Counted from the first letter of the stretch, positions 1 through 6,564 are shown. The stretch is 14,478 nucleotides of DNA from DASUAO01 sp046484625 (GCA_046484625.1 JAWOIO010000132.1:1-14478), one strand, 5' to 3'. Numbers and translations: made by a program. Notes: generated by a model not told the origin, from the sequence alone.

Positions 1-1
1 C

Positions 2-937
2 GCCACCGACCGCGCCCGCCACCGCGACCTCGCGGGCCGCGGTGAGGGAGAGCTCGCCGGAGCGCAGGGCTCGGTCGGTGGCGACGCGGCCGAGCGACGT
101 GTTCTCCGGAAGGCCACCCGTGAAGGGCTGCGCTCGGCGAAGTCCGAGGCGGCCCGGGTCCTCGCCACCGCTCCCGACGCCGACGCACGCGCCGAGCGCA
201 TCCACCGTGAGCGTTCCCGCCGCCAATGGACCCGGGACGGCGTCTGGAACCTCGCGCTCTCGGGCCCGATCGCGCTCGGCGCCGAGATCGAGGCCTGCCT
301 GGCGCCCTTCCACGACGCCGCCTGGGACGCGGCCGCGAGCCAGCCCAAGGACGCGCGCGACACGCCCGACGCCATCGCGTTCGACTCCCTGCTCGCGCTG
401 GCCCGCGCGGCACGCGACGGCTGCGGTCGCCCGACGGGGACGAAGCCCCGGGGACGCGCGAAGACGCGCGACCACGTCGTGGTCCACGCCGACCTCGCCC
501 GCCTGGTCGCGGCCGACGGCGACGGAGTCGAGGGTCGCTGCGAGATCCCGGGGGTCGGTCCCGTGCCCGTTGCGCACGCCCGGGCCATGCTCGGCGACGG
601 TCCGGTCGGCGGCGCCGTCTTCACGATCCTCGTCGAGCACGGGGAAGACGTCCGCACCTTCGCCCGGCCGGGCCGCAACGTCACCCGGCGCCTCGCCCAG
701 CTGCTCGAGGCCCGGTCGCCGGCCTGCTCCATCACCGGCTGCGGGCGGGTGGCCCGCCTCGAGAACGACCACGCCACGCCGGTGAGCGAGGGCGGCGACT
801 CCACCGACGAGAACGTCGACCCGCTCTGTCGGCACCACCATCGCAGGAAGACCGACGGCTGGATCCTCACCGAGCAGCCTGACGGCACCCGCACGCTCCG
901 GCCCCCGCCCGGGATGCGAGAAGACGTCGCGGCGTGA
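2..937 (+). CDS. HNH endonuclease, DUF222/13E12-repeat type (5' end missing)
   Basis: The reading frame is open from the left edge to TGA at 935-937, so about 311 C-terminal residues are present and the start lies outside the window. The N-terminal part (Arg/Ala-rich, with the stretch RRQWTRDGVWNLALSGPIAL near codons 72-91) looks like the end of the DUF222 region of actinobacterial 13E12-repeat proteins. The C-terminus is an HNH nuclease domain: a CxxxxC pair (about codons 242 and 247), the DH of the first motif (256-257), the central Asn (271) and a CxxHH zinc/metal cluster (276-279) followed by RRKTDGW. These proteins are presumed metal-dependent DNA nucleases of unknown role, often present in many copies per actinobacterial genome. 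Family assignment is firm from the HNH signature; the biological role is not known. It converges on the GNAT gene with only 38 bp between stop codons. Confidence 0.88.
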   Translation, partial: ATDRARHRDLAGRGEGELAGAQGSVGGDAAERRVLRKATREGLRSAKSEAARVLATAPDADARAERIHRERSRRQWTRDGVWNLALSGPIALGAEIEACLAPFHDAAWDAAASQPKDARDTPDAIAFDSLLALARAARDGCGRPTGTKPRGRAKTRDHVVVHADLARLVAADGDGVEGRCEIPGVGPVPVAHARAMLGDGPVGGAVFTILVEHGEDVRTFARPGRNVTRRLAQLLEARSPACSITGCGRVARLENDHATPVSEGGDSTDENVDPLCRHHHRRKTDGWILTEQPDGTRTLRPPPGMREDVAA

Positions 938-975
938 GGCCGCACCGGCACGTCCCGGCCGCCAGTCCTCGTGCG

Positions 976-1485
976 CTAGAGCGACAGCTCGTACTCCAAC
1001 CAGGTGCTGCGCGCCGCGCCGGTCGCGTCGTAGAGCCGTTGCGCGGTCGCGTTGTCGGGCGCCGTGCTCCACACCAGCGCCGCCGCACCCCTCGCACGCG
1101 CGAGATCCGCCGCCGCCTCCAGCAACGCACGGCCCACCCCCGCGCCTCGGACCTCGGCTACCGCGTACAGGTCGTGGAGGCAGACCACCTCCTTGGCCGC
1201 CACCGTGTCGAGCCGCCAGTGCAGGCACGCGTAGCCGACGAGGGGTCCGGCGCCGTCGTCGCTATCGCCGCTACGAGCGCCGAGCAGCACGCCCGGCAGG
1301 TCGGTGGGGGCGGTGCCCGGAACGAAGCCCGGAACGAAGCCCGGAACGAAGCGACGGAAGAACGCCTCGTTGCGCGCCTCGTCGGGCTCGACCTCGTAGA
1401 ACCGCTGGTACGCGGCAATGAGCGGCAGCACCTCCGGGTACTCGTCGGCGGTGAGGGAGACGACCTGGGTCGGCATCGCGGTCAT
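976..1485 (-). CDS. GNAT family N-acetyltransferase
   Basis: The 169-residue protein is a single GNAT domain. Visible features are the N-terminal helices with YQRFYEVEPDEARNEAFFRRF (about 26-46), a beta strand LVGYACLHW (82-90), the acetyl-CoA pyrophosphate-binding motif RGAGVGRA (113-120) following LHDLYAVAEV, and the late NATAQRLYDATGA segment (145-157) typical of motif B. It should transfer an acetyl group from acetyl-CoA to an unidentified amine; substrate cannot be read from sequence. The ATG at 1485 is chosen because it overlaps the upstream gene's TGA as ATGA (1485-1482), implying translational coupling; an alternative ATG lies at 1476. A threefold FVPG repeat (46-57) sits between the N-terminal helices and the next strand, where I would expect a short loop; it is encoded by a 12-bp tandem repeat. 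Confidence 0.9.
   Translation of the reverse strand: MTAMPTQVVSLTADEYPEVLPLIAAYQRFYEVEPDEARNEAFFRRFVPGFVPGFVPGTAPTDLPGVLLGARSGDSDDGAGPLVGYACLHWRLDTVAAKEVVCLHDLYAVAEVRGAGVGRALLEAAADLARARGAAALVWSTAPDNATAQRLYDATGAARSTWLEYELSL
1316..1351. repeat. 12-bp tandem repeat x3 inside the GNAT gene
   Basis: The unit cccggaacgaag occurs three times head to tail without mismatch. It is in frame and encodes FVPG three times in the acetyltransferase. The identity between copies, down to the wobble bases, suggests recent expansion by slippage rather than old protein-level repetition. Confidence 0.95.
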
Positions 1486-2930
1486 GATCGCGCCTGCGCA
1501 CCGGGCTCGGGTCGACGGGCGCGGGCGAGCCGGTGTCGGGCCTGGGCCTCGAACACGCGGCGGTGCACGGGCTGGAGCAGCTTCCAGTACAGGAAGCCGG
1601 GAACGCCCTTCGGTCGCAGCGCACCGACCTGCACGAGCGTGCCGTCGCGCACCTCCCACCCGAGCCAGCCCTCGCCGACGAACCAGCGCTGGGCGCGCAG
1701 CACGAGCACACGCGGTCGGCGCCGGACCACGACCCACCAGTCGACCTCGGTCCCGTCCTCGAGCCCCTCCCCGAGCCGACCCTCCCCGAACCGACCGTCC
1801 TCGAGTCGCTCCCCGACTGGCCCATCGAGCCGCTCCTCGACCCGGGCGGCGCGCCGCAGCGGCCAGCGCTCGCCGGCAAGGCGCCCGAACGCCATCCGCA
1901 CCCGCCAGCCCGCCGCGAGCCCGTACCACGCGAGGCTCCCCCCGATACGGTCGAGATCGCGGTCGATGGCGTCGGCGTCGTTCGCCTCGATCGGGATCTC
2001 GACGCGCTCGGTGTACACGCCGTCGAGGAGGCCGCTCCCCCGCGCGAGGAGTGCGTCCTCCACCAGGGGCGTCTGGTCGGCCAGGGCCTCGCGGATCGCG
2101 TCGACGAGTGGCCGGGCGGCGATCCCGAACGCGGCCTCGGTGCGTTCTGCGTCGTGGACCACCACCTCGGTCACCAGGCTCTCGATGAGCGCGTGGCTGA
2201 CCTGCTGGTCGACGGGCGTCACGAAGTCGACCCAGTACGACGAGAGTCGCGGCGTGAGAAGTGGGACGTCGACGATCAGCCGACGCCGCAGGCCTCGGGC
2301 CTCGGCGTAGGCGTCGATCATCTCCCGGTACGTGGTCACGTCGGCGCCGCCCACCTCATAGATCCCCGGGTCGACGTCGGTGGCGCGCACGAGGTGCGCG
2401 ACCATGTCGGACAGCGCGATCGGCTGGATGCGCGTGCGCACCCAGCGGGGACACACCATGAACGGCAGCCGCTCGGTGAGGTACCGCAGCATCTCGAAGC
2501 TGATGCTCCCCGATCCGAGGATCACCGCCGCACGCAGCTCGACGACGGGCACACCCGCAGCCCCCAGTGCGATCCCGACCTCCTGGCGGCTCAGCAGATG
2601 CTCCGACGACGGGTCGTCGCCGAGGCCCCCGAGGTAGACGATCCGACGCACGCCGGCACGCGCCGCGCCCCGTCCGAACGACTCGGCCAGGCGCCGATCC
2701 CGCGCCCGGAAGTCGGCTGCGTCGAGCGAATGCACGAGGTAGTAGGCGACATCGACGCCGGCCAGCGCCGATGCGACGGCGTCCTCGTCGCCGACGTCGA
2801 GTGCGATGCCCGTCGTGCTCGGCAGGGTCGGGGCTCGCCGCCCGAACGCGAGGACGTCGTGCTCAGAGAGGAGGGCCGCGACCAGCGCCCGCCCGACGAA
2901 CCCGCTCGCGCCTGCGACGCCGATCTTCAT
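1482..2930 (-). CDS. NAD(P)-binding SDR/epimerase-like protein with C-terminal DUF2867 domain
   Basis: The protein has 482 residues. An atypical short-chain dehydrogenase/NmrA-like Rossmann domain starts at once with MKIGVAGASGFVGRAL; the nucleotide-binding glycines are G7, G10 and G13. YYLVHSLD (63-70) is a conserved stretch of this subfamily, and RIVYLGGLG (96-104) and RTRIQPIALSDM (165-176) follow the usual order. The C-terminal third matches DUF2867: VDWWVVVRRRPRVLVLRAQ (396-414), WLGWEVRDG, then a PKGVPGFLYWKLLQPVHRRVF-like block at 440-460. The reaction is unknown; related two-domain proteins are annotated only as SDR oxidoreductases. The ATG at 2930 is preferred because it lies right before the Rossmann strand; the frame is open upstream but adds only unconserved residues. 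A charged low-complexity segment (about 362-393) interrupts the DUF2867 region. Its stop overlaps the start of the GNAT gene. Confidence 0.88.
   Translation of the reverse strand: MKIGVAGASGFVGRALVAALLSEHDVLAFGRRAPTLPSTTGIALDVGDEDAVASALAGVDVAYYLVHSLDAADFRARDRRLAESFGRGAARAGVRRIVYLGGLGDDPSSEHLLSRQEVGIALGAAGVPVVELRAAVILGSGSISFEMLRYLTERLPFMVCPRWVRTRIQPIALSDMVAHLVRATDVDPGIYEVGGADVTTYREMIDAYAEARGLRRRLIVDVPLLTPRLSSYWVDFVTPVDQQVSHALIESLVTEVVVHDAERTEAAFGIAARPLVDAIREALADQTPLVEDALLARGSGLLDGVYTERVEIPIEANDADAIDRDLDRIGGSLAWYGLAAGWRVRMAFGRLAGERWPLRRAARVEERLDGPVGERLEDGRFGEGRLGEGLEDGTEVDWWVVVRRRPRVLVLRAQRWFVGEGWLGWEVRDGTLVQVGALRPKGVPGFLYWKLLQPVHRRVFEAQARHRLARARRPEPGAQARS
1751..1845. repeat. Degenerate low-complexity repeat in the DUF2867-domain gene
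   Basis: On the + strand this stretch is a run of imperfect, roughly 15-base units of the form ctccccgagccgac. On the coding strand it gives alternating acidic, glycine and arginine residues (variants of GERLEDG and GEGRLGEG) at about residues 362-393 of the oxidoreductase-like protein. Unlike the other repeats nearby it has diverged, so it may be an older expansion. Confidence 0.7.
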
Positions 2931-3036
2931 GCCACGACTGTGCCGCACCGCGCGGCCCGATGCCGACTCCGCCCGGCTGAGGCTCACCAATCGAGGCCAC
3001 GGGCCGAGGCCCCGACGGGGCGAGCCGGGGTCTGGG

Positions 3037-3098
3037 CAGACCGAGCCCCGAGCCAGACCGAGCCCCGAGCCAGACCCAGCCCCGAGCCAGACCCAGCG
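3037..3098. repeat. 17-bp tandem repeat, about 3.6 copies, upstream of bioB
   Basis: Unit cagaccgagccccgagc occurs at 3037-3053 and 3054-3070 identically, at 3071-3087 with one change (g to c), and partly at 3088-3098. It ends 47 bases before the bioB ATG. The unit is not palindromic. A 17-base unit is non-coding in character because it shifts frame each time. Confidence 0.95.
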
Positions 3099-3132
3099 GC
3101 GGCCGGGACCGAGCGCAGGCCGGCCGACCCGC

Positions 3133-3138
3133 TACCGT
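3133..3138 (+). promoter_or_regulatory. Candidate -10 element of a leaderless bioB promoter
   Basis: TACCGT matches the TAnnnT consensus of actinobacterial -10 elements and lies seven bases before the bioB ATG, the spacing expected when transcription starts at the start codon itself. The lack of any Shine-Dalgarno-like sequence before this ATG is consistent. No convincing -35 element is seen. This is inference from spacing and motif alone. Confidence 0.4.
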
Positions 3139-3145
3139 GCGCGGC

Positions 3146-4279
3146 ATGTCTGTCGCCCCCGCACTCGCCACGGCCGAGGCCGCGCTGCTCGACGAGCGCC
3201 GGCCGCTCACGCGCGCCGAGGTCGGCGCGGTCGCGGCCCTCGACCTCGACCAGCTCCCCGACCTGGTCGCGCTCGCCCATCGCGTGCGCCTCGCCTACTG
3301 CGGCGACGCGGTGGAGCTCGAGAGCCTCATCAACGCCAAGTCCGGGGCGTGCCCCGAGGACTGCGCGTTCTGCTCGCAGTCGGCCCGCTTCGAGAGCGAG
3401 GTCGACGTCTACCCGTTCCTCGACCTCGACGAGGTCCTCGGCGCCGCGCGCGCGACGCGGGAGGCCGGGGCGACCCAGTTCTGCATCGTCGTCGCGGTTC
3501 GCGGCCCCGAGGAACGACTCCTCACCAAGGTGATCGACGCGGTGCACGCCGTCCACGACGAGACCGGCCTCGAGGTCGCGTGCTCGCTCGGGTTGCTGAA
3601 GCCGGAGCAGGCCACCCGCCTCGCCGAGGCCGGTGTGCGCCGCTACAACCACAACCTCGAGACGTGCCGGGAGGTGTTCCCGACCATCTGCACCACCCAC
3701 ACCTACGACGACCGGGTCACCACCGCCCGGCTCGCGATCGACTCCGGGATGGAGCTGTGCTCCGGCGGGATCCTGGGGATGGGCGAGACCCTCGACCAGC
3801 GCATCGACTTCGCGTTCGAGCTCGCGGCGCTCGACCCGTGCGAGGTCCCGATCAACCTGCTGGACCCCCGTCCCGGCACCCCACTCGAGGACCAGACCAC
3901 CCTCTCGCCCCGTGAGGCGCTGCAGGCCATCGCGTTGTTCCGGCTCGTCCTGCCGTCGACGTGGATCCGGCTCGCCGGAGGTCGCGAGCGGGTGCTCGGG
4001 GAGCTCCAGGCGCTCGGGCTCCTGGCGGGCGCGAACGCCCTGATCGTCGGCAACTACCTCACCACGACCGGTCGCTCGGCCGACGAGGACCTCGCGCTCC
4101 TCGACGCGCTCGGGATGCCGGTCGCCGACGGGCCCGGCGAAGGGCGCTTCATCGTCGACGGCACCGGCGGACACGCCATGCCGGCCCGGCCCAGCACCAC
4201 CGGATCCGGCACCACCGGATCCGGCACCACCGGATCCGGCCCGACGACCATTCCGGTCACGTCTCGCTCACCCGCGTGA
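3146..4279 (+). CDS. bioB: Biotin synthase BioB
   Basis: This radical SAM enzyme inserts sulfur into dethiobiotin, the last step of biotin synthesis. The 377-residue protein has the [4Fe-4S]/SAM motif CPEDCAFC (C69, C73, C76). It also has the ligands expected for the second, [2Fe-2S] cluster: C113 (QFCIVVAVRG), C146 (VACSLG), C205 (GMELCSGGILGMGE) and R275 (STWIRLAGGRE). YNHNLET (167-173) and VGNYLTT (301-307) are further conserved blocks. ATG 3146 is preferred over an in-frame GTG at 3137, which would overlap the candidate promoter. The catalytic domain ends near residue 335; the last 40 residues are a low-complexity Thr/Gly/Ser tail with TTGSG three times (351-365), not part of the usual enzyme. 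No other biotin gene is adjacent; the next gene converges 15 bp away. Confidence 0.97.
   Translation: MSVAPALATAEAALLDERRPLTRAEVGAVAALDLDQLPDLVALAHRVRLAYCGDAVELESLINAKSGACPEDCAFCSQSARFESEVDVYPFLDLDEVLGAARATREAGATQFCIVVAVRGPEERLLTKVIDAVHAVHDETGLEVACSLGLLKPEQATRLAEAGVRRYNHNLETCREVFPTICTTHTYDDRVTTARLAIDSGMELCSGGILGMGETLDQRIDFAFELAALDPCEVPINLLDPRPGTPLEDQTTLSPREALQAIALFRLVLPSTWIRLAGGRERVLGELQALGLLAGANALIVGNYLTTTGRSADEDLALLDALGMPVADGPGEGRFIVDGTGGHAMPARPSTTGSGTTGSGTTGSGPTTIPVTSRSPA
4196..4240. repeat. 15-bp tandem repeat x3 in the 3' end of bioB
   Basis: Unit accaccggatccggc is present three times without mismatch and is in frame, encoding TTGSG three times in the non-catalytic tail of biotin synthase. 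Each unit carries a GGATCC palindrome. Perfect identity suggests a recent expansion. Confidence 0.95.
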
Positions 4280-4307
4280 CCGTTGCGGCGGCGCTCAGCG
4301 CAGCGGT
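4279..4307. terminator. Possible bidirectional hairpin between convergent genes
   Basis: Arms ACCGTTGCG (4279-4287) and CGCAGCGGT (4299-4307) can pair over nine positions with one G-U, closing an 11-base loop. The hairpin spans both stop codons of the converging bioB and phosphatase genes. There is no T-run on either side, so a classic intrinsic terminator is not shown. Confidence 0.3.
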
Positions 4308-4900
4308 TCGTTGAACGACGCGAGCACCGGACCGTCGGGGCCCGACACGAGGCGCGTCCTCGATGCCACGTCCACCCGCAGGCGCCACGCGAGCAACGGG
4401 TCGCCGCCGAGCGCCGCCACCACCGCGGCCTTGATGGGCGACACGTGCGTGACCGCCACGACGACGCCACGGTCACCGGATGCTCGTGCCTCGGCGAGGA
4501 GCCGCTCGATGCACGGCCCGACCCGATCCTGGAGCGCGCGCAGGCTCTCGCCACCCGGCGCGGCGAAGTCCGGGTCCGCCCGCCACGCGCGCCAGGCGTC
4601 GGCCGGAACCTCCGCGAGAGGCCGCTCGTCCCACTCGCCGTAGTCGATCTCGAGCAGCCCGGGCTCCGGAGACGCCTCCACGCCGAGTGCCGAGGCGATC
4701 GCGGCCGCGGTCTCGCTCGTGCGCTGCAACGGGCTCGTGACGACCCGGACCGGGCTGCGGTCGGCGAGGTCCTCGGCGAGCACCGCCCCGAGCGCACGCG
4801 CGTGCTCGCGTCCGGTCTCGTCCAGCCCGGGATCCGCCCGGCCGAGGAGGAGGCCGCGACGGTTCGCGTCGGTCCGACCGTGGCGAACGAGGACGATCAC
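4295..4900 (-). CDS. Histidine phosphatase family protein (acid phosphatase/CobC-like)
   Basis: The 201-residue protein is a branch-1 histidine phosphatase. RHG with the phosphorylated histidine is at 6-8 (IVLVRHGRTDAN), SPLQR with the phosphate-binding arginine at 56-60, the probable acid residue E84 in LEIDYGEWDE, GGES at 116-119 and the second histidine H152 in VTHVSPIK. It resembles the C-terminal domain of the RNase HI/acid-phosphatase fusions Rv2228c (Mycobacterium) and SCO2299 (Streptomyces); the substrate is unknown, and alpha-ribazole phosphate is only one possibility. The start is GTG at 4900: it overlaps the preceding stop as GTGA and has a good AGGAAGG nine bases upstream. The frame is open further upstream but out of phase with the membrane protein encoded there. 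It is last in the five-gene minus-strand unit. Confidence 0.92.
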   Translation of the reverse strand: MIVLVRHGRTDANRRGLLLGRADPGLDETGREHARALGAVLAEDLADRSPVRVVTSPLQRTSETAAAIASALGVEASPEPGLLEIDYGEWDERPLAEVPADAWRAWRADPDFAAPGGESLRALQDRVGPCIERLLAEARASGDRGVVVAVTHVSPIKAAVVAALGGDPLLAWRLRVDVASRTRLVSGPDGPVLASFNEPLR

Positions 4901-5379
4901 GGCGTGGCACCTTCCTGGAGGCGCCCGGTGCGGAAGAACTCCGCACGCGGCTCGGGCAGGTAGAGGTCGAACTGGCCGACCACCCACCACCAGGCGACCA
5001 GCCCACCGAGCTCCTCCAGCAGGACGACCCACCACGCGGGGAGCAGCGCCTCGTACCCGAAGTCGGTCCCCCCCAACGGCCAGAGGAAGAGGTCGCTGTT
5101 GGAGAAGGCACCCGACAGGATGAGACCGCAGAACACCCCGATCGGGATGCAGAGGAGTCGACGGCGCAGGAGGCGGGGTCGGCCCAGCGTGCCGATCATC
5201 GCGACCACGAGCAGCGCGACCGGGAAGGCCAGGGTGTGACCGAACCACCGGTGCCCGACCGGGAGGTCGACCACGAGGGGCAGGAGCGCGCCACCGGCGA
5301 CGAGTCGGTAGTCGATGCCGACGCTGCGGAACACGTTCGCGACCAGCAGGACCGAGACCCCCGTGTACCAGAGCAGCAT
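4897..5379 (-). CDS. Small four-helix membrane protein, possibly YdjM/DUF457-like
   Basis: The 160-residue protein is strongly hydrophobic with about four membrane segments: near 5-37 (one or two spans, LLVANVF and ALLPLVV), 48-65 (HTLAFPVALLVVAMIGTL), 76-92 (LCIPIGVFCGLILSGAF) and 112-135 (LLPAWWVVLLEELGGLVAWWWVV). Between the first spans is D38-LPVG-H43-RWFG-H48, which recalls the metal-ligand spacing of YdjM/DUF457 putative membrane hydrolases (Asp, HR, then H with a hydrophobic helix). That likeness is weak and the function is unassigned. The C-terminal 25 residues are soluble and charged. It starts six bases after the RNase H stop and ends in a GTGA overlap with the phosphatase, so it is co-translated with both. 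In fused homologues of its two neighbours no such protein lies between the domains. Confidence 0.8.
   Translation of the reverse strand: MLLWYTGVSVLLVANVFRSVGIDYRLVAGGALLPLVVDLPVGHRWFGHTLAFPVALLVVAMIGTLGRPRLLRRRLLCIPIGVFCGLILSGAFSNSDLFLWPLGGTDFGYEALLPAWWVVLLEELGGLVAWWWVVGQFDLYLPEPRAEFFRTGRLQEGATP
4910..4916 (-). promoter_or_regulatory. Strong ribosome binding site deciding the phosphatase GTG start
   Basis: Read on the minus strand this is AGGAAGG, nine bases before the GTG at 4900. It lies inside the last codons of the membrane-protein gene, and it is the best Shine-Dalgarno match I found among the starts in this window, so the phosphatase can be initiated independently as well as by coupling. 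Confidence 0.75.
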
Positions 5380-5385
5380 CGGCGC

Positions 5386-5799
5386 TCAGCCGGCGTCGAG
5401 TGCCGCGTTCACGAGCAGATCGGCGTCGAAGTTGTCCTCACGCCGCACGTGCCCGAGGTCGACGTGCTCCCACTCCGCGAGCAGCGCCGTCGCCTCGGCG
5501 TGCAGCGGCTTGAGGTTCGGGTGCTTCACCTTCCACGCACCCTCGAGCTGACGGATCACGAGCATCGAGTCGGCCCGCACACGCACCTGTCGGGCGGGGA
5601 ACGAACGCGCCATCTCGAGTCCCGCGATGACCGCCTTGTACTCCGCCACGTTGCTCGTCGCGACGCCGATGCGCTCGCTCACCGCCGCCAGTCGGGTCGG
5701 CGGATCTGTCGACGGATCGGTGATCACGGCGCCGATCGCCGCCGGACCGGGGTTCCCTCGGGCTCCGCCGTCGGTGTGGACCTCGACGACGTCGATCAC
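5386..5799 (-). CDS. Ribonuclease HI family protein (stand-alone)
   Basis: This 137-residue enzyme should cleave the RNA strand of RNA:DNA hybrids. The catalytic carboxylates are all present: D10 in VHTDGGARGNPGPAA, E53 in SNVAEYKAVIAGLE, D77 in VRADSMLVIRQLEG and D127 in HVRREDNFDADLLVN. H117 may be the mobile histidine of the family. AWKVKHPNLKPLH (88-100) resembles the N-terminal half of Rv2228c, the mycobacterial RNase HI/phosphatase fusion, rather than E. coli RnhA. Unlike that protein it ends just after the RNase domain. GTG 5799 is chosen because it overlaps the stop of the zinc-ribbon gene as GTGA; upstream residues in the same frame are shadow of that gene. It lies between the zinc-ribbon gene and a membrane-protein gene. 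Confidence 0.92.
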   Translation of the reverse strand: MIDVVEVHTDGGARGNPGPAAIGAVITDPSTDPPTRLAAVSERIGVATSNVAEYKAVIAGLEMARSFPARQVRVRADSMLVIRQLEGAWKVKHPNLKPLHAEATALLAEWEHVDLGHVRREDNFDADLLVNAALDAG

Positions 5800-6515
5800 G
5801 TCGACAGCACCAGGATGCACCCACAGTTGTCGCAGTGCCCGATCTCCTCGTCGGCGTTGCGGCGGAGCCGGTCGACCTCGGTCGCCGGGATCGAGAGGTG
5901 ACAACCCTGGCACGTGCCGGCCACGAGGCGGGCCGCGCCGATCCCCTTCGCCTTGTCGCGACACCGCTCGTAGGTGCTCCTCAGGTCTGCCGCGATCCCG
6001 GTGGCGATCTCGGCCCGGGCCGACGTCTCGACTGCGATCTCCGTGTCGACCGCGCCGACGGCAGCGGCGAGCGCGGCGCGCGCCGTGGCGAGGTCCTGGG
6101 TCACCGTCGCCGCCTCGGCTTCGAGCTCCTGCAGCCGGGCGTCGAGCGGCTCCCGCCGCTCCATCACCGCGATCTGGCGGTCCTCGACGTCGCGCTGGTG
6201 GCGCCGGAGCTGCTCCACGTCGGCCTGGAGCGCCTGGAGCTCCCGGGGCGACGCGATCTCACCGGAGTACAGCTTCGCCTCGGCCGCCGCCGCCTGGTCG
6301 CCGAGGCTCGTGGCCTCGGACTCGAGGCGACGCTCGTCGTCAGCGACGGCATCGCGTTCGCCGCGGATCCGCACGACCTCCATCGCGAGCTCCTCGGCCC
6401 GGGCCTCGCCGTCGGCGACGACCGCGCGTTCCGGGAGCGTCGCGTGACGATGACGGAGCCGGTCGAGCGCGAGGTCGCGCTCCTGGAGGTCGAGCAGCGG
6501 CTCGAGGTCGATCAC
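5796..6515 (-). CDS. Coiled-coil protein with C4-type zinc ribbon (Rv2229c/CT398-like)
   Basis: The protein has 239 residues. About residues 3-165 are a long heptad-rich coiled coil (LEPLLDLQERDLALDRLRHR, then many Glu/Arg/Leu heptads), with the family block SGEIASPRELQALQADVEQL (84-103). The C-terminus holds a zinc ribbon with C202/C205 (CQGC) and C228/C231 (CDNC). This matches Pfam zf-RING_7-type proteins such as mycobacterial Rv2229c, of unknown biochemical role and thought to bind nucleic acid or proteins. The start is uncertain: GTG at 6515 gives MIDLEPLLDL and is preferred; an in-frame TTG at 6524 is possible; neither has a clear Shine-Dalgarno site. It follows the penicillin-binding protein by 49 bp and overlaps the RNase H start. 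In Mycobacterium the same gene also directly precedes the RNase H gene. Confidence 0.88.
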   Translation of the reverse strand: MIDLEPLLDLQERDLALDRLRHRHATLPERAVVADGEARAEELAMEVVRIRGERDAVADDERRLESEATSLGDQAAAAEAKLYSGEIASPRELQALQADVEQLRRHQRDVEDRQIAVMERREPLDARLQELEAEAATVTQDLATARAALAAAVGAVDTEIAVETSARAEIATGIAADLRSTYERCRDKAKGIGAARLVAGTCQGCHLSIPATEVDRLRRNADEEIGHCDNCGCILVLST

Positions 6516-6564
6516 ACCGCCCAAGGTACGCGGGCGAGGGCTGCCCGCGTGAGATCGCAGGCGA

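Larger units (their letters stand above)
2931..3145. other. Divergent intergenic spacer between the SDR-like gene and bioB
   Basis: This 215-bp spacer separates two divergently read starts. It holds the 17-bp tandem repeat at 3037-3098 and a candidate leaderless -10 element for bioB at 3133-3138. On the other side, just upstream of the SDR-like gene, cacagt stands six bases from the ATG and could be a weak -10, but it lacks the leading TA. No purine-rich ribosome binding site is visible before either start. I saw no palindrome resembling a known biotin-repressor operator. Confidence 0.6.

Noticed and set aside
2..937. The HNH protein as part of a defence or mobile island with the neighbouring genes.
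   Set aside because: DUF222/HNH proteins are common, scattered actinobacterial genes; no recombinase, transposase, att site or defence partner is visible beside it.
938..960. GGCCG/CGGCC pair in the 38-bp gap between the converging HNH and GNAT genes, considered as a terminator.
   Set aside because: Only five base pairs with a 13-base loop and no T-run; such pairs are expected by chance at this GC content.
3037..3098. The 17-bp repeats as a CRISPR array.
   Set aside because: The units abut with no spacers and are shorter than CRISPR repeats; there are no cas genes.
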